Part shown: one piece after another, positions 1-11,430 of the stretch | Numbering within the stretch: position 1 is the first letter of the stretch | How the letters are laid out: every line of letters begins with the position of its first letter | DNA from: Datnioides undecimradiatus | Lineage: Eukaryota; Chordata; Actinopteri; Lobotiformes; Datnioididae | Reading direction: 5' to 3' | DNA: 64,000 nt | Assembly (NCBI GenBank): GCA_008933995.1 | Contig: WARS01000013.1 | Location: forward strand, 9,258,023-9,322,022 | Notes under the pieces: generated by a model | What the model saw: the letters and a program-made list of their open reading frames with translations, nothing else | What the model was told of the DNA's origin: nothing | Databases searched by the model: none | Translations under genes and position numbers: made by a program

Positions 1-1286
1 CATCATGATGCTTTGTGTGTCACACTGGATTTAGATGTATGAGAATCACACATACACCGCTTATGCTCTGCTGCTGTGCCTCAATATCAGGGTCCTTCGG
101 TCTGCTACTCGTCTTTCTGCCAGCAGCCTCAGCCTTGCTGAGTCATACACGTGCTGAGCATTTCTTGGCTGCCCTGGGGTTATGTTATTATCGCTTCTAA
201 TCAAACTCTAGAGGGTTTTAATCTGGATTATGTCCGTGAAGTCCTGACAGAACGTTGTAGGGAAGTCAATGCAGTTTGTCTGATCTGCTTACTGCAGGTG
301 TGCAGGGCTTCATGCAAGGCAAATTTAATCCTAAAGCTTGTAGCATGGTGGTCCAATGAAGATTTATTCTGGGGACCACTGTTACAAAAAGTGACAGTAA
401 CATGACACAGATGGAGGTTGTTCTCAACAGAACATAATCCTGAAAATTCATGCACTACTGTTATTAAACGAGAGCCCTCTTCTACTGTAACAATATTACG
501 ATTTACCGTAACAGCTTGATTTGAAACAAAAAACTCTCATGAACTGTTCAATAACTTAACTGGCTGGCCAAAAATATATTACTACAGGGTCATTACAAGT
601 TGGAATCCTGGGCCCCTAAAATAGCAGCAGCCAGACTGTGTATTGATAAATCCACGGTGCTGTCGGTGGTGCTGAAATAATAGACAGATTTGTAATTGCG
701 CCTCTGTCCATCAGAGTTTGGGCCATAGCCTCTATTTAAAATGTATAACTCACTTATTGTTTCCATTCTTAAAGAATAAACCCAGTATTTTTTGTCTCAT
801 TTAGATTTTTATTTAGCCATGTAAATGTAATCCAAAGTTAAACACTTTTATAGTAAATTATAGTAAAAACTCCTGTTATCCTGAGTACTTGGTTGATTTG
901 GTTGATTATTCTTTACAGCATTTGTATTTCCTTTGTCAAGGTTGGATTTGATTTCCTGTCTATGGTTTTTAGTGATGCTAGAAGCATGGATCTATGAATG
1001 ACAACATCCTTCTTCTGCCACTGTGGTCCAGACTGAACACTCTCAAAGACCTGGGCTGATTGCAATTGCTGTTTGCAGACATTCAGTGTTCTCCTAACAT
1101 TTACTCTTAACACCCCTTGACATATTTTTTTTTTTTTTCTCCTGCACAACTACTGACATGACAAGTTAGCGTGCTGATGTTCGCATTTAGCCAACAGTAG
1201 TGTCATGCAGCGTCCTGGAATGCAGTTATGGCTGTAACAGTGTTGCTGGTATAATTTTGTCTGTATTGGCATTTAATGTTACTCAC
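1..1286 (-). other. slc6a17 intron 3 (partial)
   Basis: This stretch follows the third slc6a17 coding exon in the minus direction and runs off the left edge. I see no further transporter exon in it: no segment encodes the residues that follow the third transmembrane helix. The short open frames here have no recognisable protein features. Confidence 0.6.
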
Positions 1287-1413
1287 TGGCCAGGGTCCCA
1301 TTCTTTCTGATCGGACAGTCGCTCCATGGGAGAGGATACTGGAAGGACTGGAAGAAGTAGAAGATGCTCCAGCCGATGATCACATTATAATAGAGACCCA
1401 CAAACCCACACAC
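1287..1413 (-). CDS. slc6a17: slc6a17 coding exon 3
   Basis: This 127-nt exon continues the transporter from residue 148 to about 189. It encodes the third transmembrane helix region ([20 protein letters not shown]) followed by a QYPLPW segment and an NGT glycosylation sequon that begins the large extracellular loop. The acceptor is AG just before GTGTGTGGG on the minus strand. The donor is A|GTGAGT, leaving phase 1. The upstream exon ends on a complete ATG codon, so the join is in frame. The acceptor's pyrimidine tract is a CTAT microsatellite. The rest of the gene (roughly residues 190 onward) is outside the window. Confidence 0.9.
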
Positions 1414-1414
1414 C

Positions 1415-1439
1415 TAGATAGATAGATAGATAGATAGAT
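1415..1439. repeat. (TAGA)n microsatellite abutting a splice acceptor
   Basis: About six copies of a TAGA/CTAT unit. Read on the minus strand it is a CTAT run that directly forms the polypyrimidine tract of the slc6a17 exon 3 acceptor. Confidence 0.95.
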
Positions 1440-2267
1440 TAAATATTTTCTTCTACGTAACATAAGCAGCCCGCATAAATTACTGTCACCAATATATCAA
1501 ATATCATATTTTAAACCTGCACTAAATTGCATAATAAGATTTGCACAGAGTAAGAAATGTATGCAAATGAGGCAGCACGCTTTGTGCATGTCCCTCGTTG
1601 CTGTCAGTCTTCTGAGCAGTCGTGCCAGCCAGGACATTCGCAAGCTAAATAAGGTTGAGGGAAAGCATGAATAATTAAAGTGCTCTCTTTTCAACACTGA
1701 TCTTCTGCGAGATATTTATAGCTAGCTCTGTGCCAGGCGTGCAACTCTAAAGAAAAGCTACCTTTCACTCTCAAACACGTCAGTGCCTCCCATAAACCCA
1801 AGAGAGGCTGAGGCAGCGTGAAGGCTGCTGTGGTGACTCCAGATGTTCCTGTAACTTTATCCTGCTCATTGTCATATCAGTTTCATGGTTGTTACATGCT
1901 ATAAACATGCAAAAGAGTCAAAAACCAACAGAAAAATAGATAGATTGACCGACAGACAGACAGATAGATTTGGTTTGTTTTTTACCTTTAAAAACTGGTG
2001 CACATTCAGCAGATGTGCTGCTATGTGACTGCAGGCTTTGACAGCTGTTCCCCTTATTACAATCTCCCTGATTGTTATCTGAGCACCCACACCTTTTCTC
2101 TCTATCACGCTGCTGTCTGACTGTTTTTCTGAGGTACACTTTTGGATGCATCAAACAAAGTATTATCAAGACCAGTTTTTAGACTGTAGTTACGACAGAG
2201 GATTATATTACATTGATTTTTAAAAAAAAAGAAAAGAAAAGAAATATCAGCGCCTTTTCCCCCTTAC
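1440..2267 (-). other. slc6a17 intron 2
   Basis: Intron between coding exons 2 and 3, with a GTAAGG donor at its right end. It holds only AT-rich sequence and a short GACA/GATA-rich patch near 1940-1970. No exon or element is recognised. Confidence 0.7.
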
Positions 2268-2425
2268 CATCAGACTGGACACCCCAATCCCGCCCAAACT
2301 GGGACAGACGTAGTTCCAGACTCCGATGCTCCCACGTCGGATCTTCTGACCCACAGCCAGTTCCATGAAGAAGAGTGGGATGCCGATGATGAGGAGGAGG
2401 ATGAAGTAAGGAACCAGATAGGCAC
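2268..2425 (-). CDS. slc6a17: slc6a17 coding exon 2
   Basis: This 158-nt exon encodes residues 96-147. It begins [19 protein letters not shown] (transmembrane helix 2), then has the cytosolic [16 protein letters not shown] stretch that is highly conserved in the SLC6 family, and ends [10 protein letters not shown]. The acceptor AG|GT completes the glycine codon split with exon 1 (G|GT). The donor is ATG|GTAAGG, leaving phase 0. SLC6A17 transports neutral amino acids into synaptic vesicles (family knowledge). Nothing here looks damaged. Confidence 0.92.
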
Positions 2426-4697
2426 CTGGATGACAGATGTTGTGAAGCATTTCAAAATTCAATATAACAGAAACGTCAAAAACACCCACATAAATGAACA
2501 TACAATGTCAAGTCAGCACCTTTTTGACACTGCGAAGATAAACAAATATTGTAGGCTTCCTACATGATGTACAACTGTGATGTATTTTTAAAGGATGGGT
2601 GTGTTTCATTGCATCACATTAATGGTTATTCTAATGGTGATTTGTAGAAAATGAAAACACATATAACATATTCTAATATGTAGAAGTATACTGGTAAGGT
2701 CCTTTCAGAATGTGACTATTATAAATAACTTTTTCTTTAAATTGGTTTGTTAAAACCAGCAATATTTGTACAGCAGTGAGCTATATTTACACAACCAACC
2801 CTCCCCCTGCACCCAGCGCCTCTCAAATGTAACGTCCTTCACTCACAATTATTCTTTGAATTTCGATTTCATTTTGATGGAAGTCTAAATTTGTCCTTTT
2901 GCAGCTTAATCCAGAGAAGCATAATCAGGATGCAACTGTGTTTTATGTGCAAAGGGTGAGTCATCATCCAGGACTTATAGCAGGCAAACATGTACTACTA
3001 TTAATACATCAAAAGTAGGAATTACACACTGTGGCACATCCGATACTAAGAAGAGTTAATGAGGCAGAGAGAGGAGGGTGAAAGGCTGAATAAAGAAAGC
3101 TGTGATAGAGAGGAGAGTGAGGTTAAATGTAGTGAGAAGCTGGGGGCCTTTGCCAGCATCCTCAAATCACCCTCTCCATCACAGGTTGGCTAAACTGGAG
3201 CCTGATAGATGTGATACACGCGAAGTCCAGACCATGAAGATGTGACGATGGAGGGAGAAATGATGGAAGATGTGATGAGGCTGAGAAATAGAGAAAGGAG
3301 AAAGGAGAGAGAAAGCCCACACAGTGATGACTCCTAAACAACACAGACCTTTAATGTGTCTGTAATGGGCTGCCTGACAGAAAATTACGGAGTGAAAAAT
3401 GGCCGCCCGCCAGGTCACATAACCTGACTGCTTTGGGAGTCTGGTGTCAGTAAATCCTCTCTATAGGTGATAAATCCTGCCCACGTGCAGTAAATTAGAC
3501 ACGGGCAGTAAAGCAGCAAAACACAAAAACATTAAAGACTCAGGGATGTGAGCAGCGTCATGTCCATCAATCCACAACAACGAGGTGTTCCTCACCTCCA
3601 GTGAACACAGGTTTATACTGTGGACGCCTCCGATTACATGAGCCCCAGACCAAAATAAACCTTCATCCCTATACAGTTACATCCTTCTTTTTTTTTTATC
3701 GAGCTCTTTTCTGTTTACCAGGGTATCAGTTCAGCCCGGGCTGCTCTGCCGGCAGTAGTAATCAATAGTGCAGCTATATTTGGACTTGGCCATTTTCTGC
3801 ACAATACAGCTGCTCTCTCGGCACTTCTGCACTGAATGGAAGTGGCATGTAGTTTGTGATGGTTGGCGGGTTACAAAGCTACTAAACAGATAGACGGGCA
3901 GCAAAACACGAAGCAGAGCAGATGTTGACTTCATCTAAGAGCATTTGTGTGTGACAGATTTCAACAACAAATCAAATCAAATATGGCTGAGCAATACTAC
4001 AAAAATAAAACATGATATAACAAATATAAATATAACATATTGTTTTATATTATATACAGTGCTTACAGTCTATATGTCATGCTAATCGTGATGATAATGG
4101 TGAAATCCAGCAGGTATACTGTTATATACATGCTCACCATCTTAGTTCAGGGTGTTAACATGCTAGCATTTGCTAATTAGTGCTAAATAGTGAGTTTGGC
4201 TGAGGCTGATGGGAATGTCAGTAGATTTGCAGGTGTTAGATGAGTTAAAATTTTGTTTTGATGATGGTGTCAGATAAACAGCCAGAAGAAGAAACATTTT
4301 TACAAATCATCCACAGGTCAGCGGGAGTATTGGCACCACATTTTGTAACAGCCCATCTAATAATTGTAGTATTTGAGTCCGGACAGGAAGTGATGGATTG
4401 ACTGACAGAGCTACATTTCAATCCACTGAGCCCAGACCACTGACGTGGCAAACTCTGTGTGTTGTTTCAGTGCTTTATTCTCAGTGTCTCTGGGTTGGAA
4501 ACACTCTCAACAGTGCTATACTGTCTTTCTGTAACCATCACAAAGGGTCATGATAATCGCCTACTGTTGACTTATTGTTTAGATGAAGTCACTGATTTTA
4601 ATCAGGTAAATGTAAACATCCACTTGATCACAGTGACATTAAACAGTTACTTTGTGCCTTGTGCTAAACAGCAGCTTGGACTTAAGCAACAACTCAC
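2426..4697 (-). other. slc6a17 intron 1 (between coding exons)
   Basis: Intron with GTGAGT donor at 4692-4697 (minus strand) and AG acceptor at 2426-2427. Apart from an interspersed repeat copy at about 4077-4260 I recognise nothing. An open frame of 154 codons on the plus strand (4459-4923) is antisense to exon 1 and is not considered a gene. Confidence 0.75.
4077..4260 (+). repeat. Teleost interspersed repeat, copy A
   Basis: The segment carries phrases typical of a very abundant fish dispersed repeat: a CTCACCATCTTAG start, repeated ATGCTAGCATTTGCTAAT wording, then GGCTGATGGGAATGTCAGTAG and TTTGCAGGT. A second, more complete copy with the same GGGAATGTC...TTTGCAGGT core lies at about 11125-11430. 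No coding capacity. Class assignment is from memory of fish genomes and is not certain. Confidence 0.6.
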
Positions 4698-4980
4698 CTC
4701 CTCCGTTCTTCTGGCACAGGTAAGGGAAGCGCCACACGTTCCCCAGGCCCACAGAGAAGCCCACCTGTGCCAGGATGTACTGCAGTTTGCTGTTCCATGC
4801 GGGGCGTCCATCGTTTTCAGGCACCTCAATCTGCGGGACTTTCTTCCCAGCTGCCCCTCCGACATTCAGGGAGCTGCTCTTGTAGTCGAGCGGCTCCTCG
4901 TGTGCGAGCAGGTCGGCCACTGACTCTGTAACGTGCTCATGGCTCTGCTCCCGCTGCGTCACCTTGCTGTTCTTCGGCAT
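4698..4980 (-). CDS. slc6a17: slc6a17, first coding exon (start codon)
   Basis: This exon encodes residues 1-94 of a sodium-dependent neutral amino acid transporter. The N-terminus [11 protein letters not shown]...[11 protein letters not shown] matches SLC6A17 rather than the related SLC6A15, which diverges right after MPKNSKV. The helix 1 signature of the SLC6 family, [20 protein letters not shown], spans about residues 71-90; its unwound GLGN region forms part of the Na+/substrate site in the family. The exon ends GGAG|GTGAGT in phase 1, matching the GT start of the next exon. The start is the first ATG of the frame and matches the family N-terminus. Together with the next two exons it gives an undamaged frame of about 189 residues, out of roughly 725 usual for the family. 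Confidence 0.95.
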
Positions 4981-5131
4981 CGGGGTCGGGAAGGGGGTGG
5001 AGAGAGAAAGACAGAGTGAAGCAGAGACTAATAGGAACAGGAAGAAGTGATGCAGGCAGAGACTGGCGAGAAGAGATGGATGCAGCTGTGAGGGAGGTGC
5101 TGAAGAGTGAGTTCAGGTCCGAGCCTCAGTC
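4981..5131 (-). other. slc6a17: slc6a17 5'UTR part of the first coding exon
   Basis: Purine-rich leader between the start codon and a likely acceptor: on the minus strand a TTTTTCTCTTGCAG tract ends at 5132, so the exon probably begins at 5131. This implies at least one noncoding exon further upstream. Confidence 0.6.
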
Positions 5132-8100
5132 CTGCAAGAGAAAAACAGAAAGGTCAAATAGAAAATTCACTGAAAATAAAATGAAATAATATTCTAAAAC
5201 TGGGCAAAAATCCCTTGAATTGTGTATATTTTAATTAAAAAGATACCAGGTTTAAGCCCCTGACAAGGATCATTTAACTTAAACAAATTTAAGCTTCCTT
5301 TCCTGGCTGTGAGCTTTAAATAACACTTCACACAGTCGCTGACACAATTATTTCTCCATTTAGTGGTTGGTTGGGCTTGTAATAAGACACTGGATTGTAA
5401 TACATGGTTATGCCTCTCTAGAGGCATGAAGAATGTCAACAGAATGGCAGGAGACCATTCATCACAACTGCATGTTAACTCCTCATGCTACTTTTGACAG
5501 AAACCCAACAGGGACATCAGCAGAGATTTGAAAAAGAAAAAAGATGAAAAAATAAAACAAAACAACAACAAAAAGTATCTCACTACAGCTCTTTTCCTCT
5601 CATGCAATGTTTTTGGTTCCAAAAAATTCCCAATCCTGCAAATTGTTCTATTTAATTTCCCTGTTCTGCAAAGCTTAACTTTTAGCGAAGCTTTTTTTTT
5701 TTCCCTGTAAATCCCCATAATCCTCCGAAGCCTTGCAGCAACATCCACCCTCACCCCTCTCTCAGGGAGTGGTTGGTTCAACCCAAACGTAATGGAGGAA
5801 GTATACATGATGCTTTTGGATGAAGTGCCGTTGTGCGTTCTCCCGATCCACGTCATGGAGCCCCTGTGTGGGCTCATTACTTATTGAGTGAATCGTTTCT
5901 CCATTATAAGATTCTGCCGTCCACTGGAATGCAAATCTAAAAGCATTTGTATTATTTGAACACTGTTTAATGTGCAGTAGCAAAAGATATAGACACTATT
6001 TGATTGTCTGTGTTGACTGACATAGTATAGTACAGAGTGAATGATGCTGCACCTTGTGTGTGTGGTGCAACAGAAGAGGTGCACATGAAAATTCATCGTC
6101 ACACTCATCGGTTACATCAACCTGAAATAAACTCAGCTACTACAAACAGAAAGCATAAACCCCAAACAAACACTGTCTAGAAGACATAAGAAACCTAAAA
6201 AATCCCTCAGAAATTTCTTTAAACCCGCTCTGATTGTGCATTTGCTTTCCTTGCATATGTATTTTTCATCACCACAACAGATTTGCTCATCTGTGCATGT
6301 CAAGATGAGCCTATGATGCAATAATCCACAGCCCATTCACAAGTCTTCATAATCCTGCGTGCATTAACTGTAAAGCCCCCAGCGCTGCTTTTCTGTCTTG
6401 TCATTCAATCCCATCCTGCAGTATACAAGACACGTAATATCAATCAGAGGCTGCATCATCCAGCCAACGCTCAGAAATGAAAACACATCAACTCACCCAA
6501 CCAATAATCCAAAAACACACAGTTCAGCTGACCCCGGCCGTGCTAAGAGTCTGACTGCGTGGAGCAATTTTATAACGTAATACAGGCATTTCCCACGGCA
6601 GGAAAAAGCCTTTAGATGAGCCTGTGATGTTATCTTTCTCCTGTGTCGAGTGCAGCTATGTCCTTGGAAGAAGATCTACATTTAGTTAAAGACAGGAGGA
6701 TCATAATACCATATCGGGCGCGAATATCTGCCTGATCTTGTATATTTATTCTCTCTCTTGTCTATTCAGACATTCTGCCTGCATCATAACAAAGGAAAGC
6801 ATATGTGCAGTGTCTTTCTACTCTGCCACATACTGTACATCACTTTTACGAAAACCACATAAATAACTTGGACTGTGCTTATTCTGAGTGACTGACACAT
6901 CCACAGCAATGGGTTCAATGTAGACTAGTATTCTGTTACAGGACAACAATGGTATAGTTTATTTTTGGAAATATATGACGTGTGTTGTGATGTTCAGGAA
7001 AGCAGTTTGTTGTGTCACTTCCGTTCTTGGACATGATCATCTATGATTAGGTGAACCAAGACTAGTACTGAAACTAATAAATAATAACATGTTAGAAAGA
7101 TCTTGAATGACCTTTTGTAAGCTTCCAGTCATTTCTTTTGTCTGATAAATAGTCCAAAACCAAAAGATACCCAGAGGCTTCCCTCTGTCACATTTAACAT
7201 CTAGTCTTTATAAATAACTGGCTGAAGTAAAGATGAATTTTCTGTCAATCAGCTTCTCAATTAATGGACTAATTGTCTCAAAAAGACAACAGTATAATAA
7301 AAGCACTTTATCTAAATAACAGTAAATAGTAGTGACTGTCTTTCTTACATTTAACAGCTATAATTACATGCTTTATGCATTTGCATAGAGATCCACATCA
7401 AGAAATCCCACTGGTAAATTTCCAGCACCAACAAGGTCACATGCTCTAACACATCACATGAACATCCAAGTAAAAGTTATGCTCTCATGTGAAAGGCAAC
7501 ACGGTGTAGCAAAGTGCATTGCTGGTGAAAAGTATGCATATTCATCTTTTATGCACAATGATTTACATTTGAATGGGGGGCAGGTTTCCAGTGATACGAA
7601 ATGTAACTAATAGGGTGAAAACCAGCAGCAACTGCAGGTTATCAGCTTTAGTAATCGGTCTTGTTTAAATGTCCGCACTTGTTCATTAATCGATTACTGA
7701 TCCTGTGATTAGCAGCCTCTTTTACAAGTCTGAATGCACACACCACAATTAGCAGTTAATCAGCTGTTCCACGTTGGAAATGACAAAGTATCTAAAGTCT
7801 GAAGGCTTTGATTTGACATTCCTCTTCACTCGCAGTGATTAATCTTTAGAACTTTTAAAACTGTAAAACATTATGAATTACAGTTCCTTTTTTTTTTTTT
7901 TTTTACAGTTTTAATAAAACAAAAACAAAACACAAAACACAGCTGCACAAAACAGCTGCAGGTCGTGTAAAGCTCGTGGGTGCTCTCGCTCATCAACACC
8001 TCATCACAGATCACACAATGTGACCATCAGGTGACACATCTGGTGCTGATGCTGAGAGCCACCTCTGATCTTACGGCCCATCCCGAGTGACGCGACGACT

Positions 8101-8348
8101 TTTTAAACACAACCAAGGTCAAACGCGGTTATTTCCTGACCTTTGGTGTAAAGTGGAGCTCATTTCGGTTCCTTATGCGAATATTCCACCACTACGGACA
8201 ACTTGCCGTGGAGCCAAACCAGCGTTTAATGTATAAAACAAAGCAACCGAAACTCTTTACTGTCGCCCAATAAACTTTCTGTAGAAATAAATATCTTTTA
8301 ATTAAATCCAAGAAAGTGGAGGGTTGTCAGAATAAAAATCTTTCTCAC
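5132..8348 (-). other. Probable slc6a17 5'UTR intron
   Basis: Lies between the inferred 5'UTR acceptor (5132-5133) and a good GTGAGA donor on the minus strand at 8343-8348. Content is AT-rich with a poly-T run near 7887-7904 and no recognised element. A 129-codon minus-strand frame at 5488-5877 is low-complexity at its end and is not supported as a gene. Confidence 0.45.
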
Positions 8349-8640
8349 CGTGAGTCTTTAGCAGCGATCAACAATATCCAGGAATTATTATGCACACAGA
8401 TGTCAGAAAAAATCTGGAGAGACGCATGAATAACATCCGCTGGGCAGCGCTTGTGGGTACTGACTGAGCGCTCTCAGGACACTGGAGGACGGAGCATCAC
8501 ATGCTGCTCTGCCTACATTTGACATGCAGGGTGGAGAGTCCGGAGCGCACTGTGACGCACACAGCGCTGCTCATCACCACCAATGACAAAATTATTACCT
8601 GCCGCTCACTTGTTGTTTGACACTTCCGGCCATCGGGATG
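8349..8640 (-). promoter_or_regulatory. slc6a17: Candidate slc6a17 noncoding exon 1 and promoter
   Basis: This patch is clearly richer in G+C and CpG than its surroundings (for example GGAGCGCACTGTGACGCAC near 8540). Read on the minus strand it ends in CTCACG|GTGAGA, a strong donor that would pair with the 5'UTR acceptor at 5132. It lies upstream of slc6a17 in the right orientation. The transcription start cannot be placed from sequence alone. Confidence 0.4.
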
Positions 8641-10712
8641 TTGGGATGCCGAAAGGGGGGAAATTGGAAACTGCGCGCTTATTTGTCAAGGTTATCCACT
8701 CCTACCTGAGGAAGTGATTGTGTGACGCAGCTTTCGTCATTCACTCAATTGATAAAAAATTGAAGCCATTCAGCGCTGGCCAGGATAGGAGCGTGGGACG
8801 CGCAGAAAAAAACACCTCTATTTTTAAAGGTAATTTAAAAAAAAAACGTCCCAGAGAGGTTTTATCAGCATCGCACCGAAAACAAGAATGAGACTGTGCA
8901 CAGTGAGAAACAGATGAGCCTGTTGTCCCAACCCTCAACAATGAATTAGCATTAATAAATTAATAAAACTCATAATAAATATATGAACAATAATGAATAA
9001 TACAACAAAAGGGGAAAATGAAGGACATATTGTAGTTGGGGAAGAGCAAATGTGTTTGTAGTACTATTATTGTAGTGTAATGCAATGCTATAATCTAAAA
9101 TACTTAATTACAAGTTAAAGTCCTGCATTCACAGATTTACCCAAGTAATAGTACAGAATGTGTTTAACGTCTAGAAAACAGCCTCTGTCAGTGGCAGGTT
9201 ACTATACTATTGACCTTTAATTTAATTTATTAATTCAACTGACTTTAGTCTGTATGGTTGCATCATATTTCATACACTGATTTTACAGTGTGTGCTACAG
9301 TCTAACTAACTAGTAGCTGTCAATGAGATATAGCAGTGAAACAAGTTTAAGATTTTCTTCTGAAATATTAAAGTGAAGTAGAAGCGTATGTTAGATAGTT
9401 AAATAGATAATAGTTAAACCTAAGAACAAGTTCATTATTTGTATAAATATACTTAGTTACTTGTTACCGTTTCCCTCTGTCTACTCTTAAGGCAAGTACT
9501 GGATTGAGATAACAATCATCTTTTGAGAAAAAATCTGTAATTCTCTTCATGGATGACACATCTCCAATAATCTCTAACTAACTGCTTCATTTCGCCGATC
9601 AAACTTGTAGTCTATAGACTTGGTGGTCTTTTTTTTATTAGATATTGGACAATCGACATGACTGCAGCAGATACAGTCGCCCAGGGGACCATAAATCATG
9701 CACCCGCTGCCAGAATATTCTTTAATACCACCGAGATGGGGAGGAAGACATCAGTGAGAGGCCATTTTTCATCCTGACTTCATGGATTTATTTTGTCCCC
9801 TTTGTCTGCCTGCTTGGTCGTCTCAAACAAATGTATTTTCCTCACTTTCTTCTTGATGTTTCTCTTCATCTGCATCATTATTAGCTATAAAGTGTAAACT
9901 AACTGACGATGCACAACATAGAGGACTAAATATGTGGAATTAAGTGACTTTAAACTCCCTGTGAGAGCAAAATGCTATTTAACAATCATTTATACAGTTT
10001 AAACTGACTCCAAATAACATATGACCTCTACTGTATTGATATATCTGTATGGTCATATGTTATATCCTCTCTATTTACAGAGTTTCACAGTTGGATGTTG
10101 TTCATAAGGTTTTTTAGATTAAACTAAAACATGTATCAGAGTTAAACATCCAGGATGAGCTCTGGATCTGTTCTGTGTTTTCTATTTCTACAGCTGGTCC
10201 TTGCCCAGTGACGCTTTTGACGCACCTTCTTCGAGCTGACTACTGGGAGTGGTTGCTGTGGCAACCTCAGGATCATATGACAGACTTTGTCTCATCGCTG
10301 CACTCTTCTTTCGGCATTCCTCCTATTGTAAATTGCTTTTCCTGTCTTCAGGCCAACAAAATACAAGTCAAACATCCACATACACGTGCGACCTGCTGGT
10401 TTTCCACTACTGTTAGTTTTGTTCTGTTGTCGGTGAAGTTTCTGTGGCGTCATATATGTGACGGATTATATGTTTCGTCTGTATTCTCAGCTCTGTTCTT
10501 CCCCCCTTGTTTTAGTGAGTGTTAGTTCATAACTGTATAGTGTATTAAAGATAATCACCTACAGCATTTTCTTAAACAGCTTTTGCTTCCACAGCCTTTT
10601 TGTCACCTCATCTCATGGGACAAATGTCAATCTTTGAGATTTAAATGTAGGACATGAGACAGCACACTGTGACTGAAACAAGTCAACCTGAATGAGGATG
10701 TCTGATAAAATC

Positions 10713-10758
10713 AGACTAAAACAATGAATTAAATCATTGACTAAAACAATGAATTAAA
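10713..10758. repeat. 20-bp tandem duplication
   Basis: GACTAAAACAATGAATTAAA occurs at 10713-10732 and again at 10739-10758, separated by six bases. A minor local duplication. Confidence 0.85.
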
Positions 10759-11124
10759 ACATGACAATAAAACATGTAATAAATTTTCTTGAATAAGGCA
10801 GAACTGCGGAGCATCTGCTAAGTGGACAGCAGTGTGTCATTCAGTGATACACCCACATAATATGTCAGGGTTTTACTATTAAGCCTGCATCAGCAGCCTT
10901 GTAGGCTCGGGGGACTGTTTGCACAGCAGCGCTGCTGCCCTCTGGTTAGCAAATGACCGAGCAGTCCCATCTGGGGTACAGGAGCTGCAGCTTTGTTCTG
11001 CCTTCACTTACCTCGTGTCCTTTTGCTCATACCTGCATTCAATGGGTGTACTTCTAAACCTATTTTTTAGTGTCACTTAGACTGCAACATATTGAAGTGT
11101 TTGTGCTTTGGTACAACAAGAGAG

Positions 11125-11430
11125 GACTGTTCTTTGTTAGTTGTTGCTATGCTAGCAGCTCTGTAAGGTTGCAGCTTAAGCTAACAATGCTAACATGCAG
11201 TGCATGCAGGGCTGAAGGGAATGTCGTAAGTTTTGCAGGTATTTGGTCATAAACCAACAGAAAGTGTGACAAATTTAACATATTTTGACCAGATTATTGT
11301 GGTTATAATTCATCCTGAGGATGACATAAAAGTGTGTACTAAATGTCAATGTAAGCTATCCCAGAGGTTTTGAAACATTTCCCTCAAAACAGCAAATGTC
11401 ATCCTCACAGTGGCATCAGAGAAAGAAAAT
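11125..11430 (+). repeat. Teleost interspersed repeat, copy B
   Basis: This is the fuller copy of the family seen at about 4077. It has a TGCTAGCAG...CTAACAATGCTAAC start, GGGAATGTCGTAAGTTTTGC, GGTATTTGGTCATAAACCAA, ATTCATCCTGAGGATGACAT, a TGTACTAAATGTCAATG segment and a closing CTCACAGTGGCATCAGAG. These phrases recur in the same order across many percomorph genomes in my experience. Non-coding; superfamily uncertain. Confidence 0.65.

Noticed and set aside
4459..4923. 154-codon plus-strand frame
   Set aside because: It lies antisense to the well-supported slc6a17 exon 1 and its splice donor, and shows no family resemblance.
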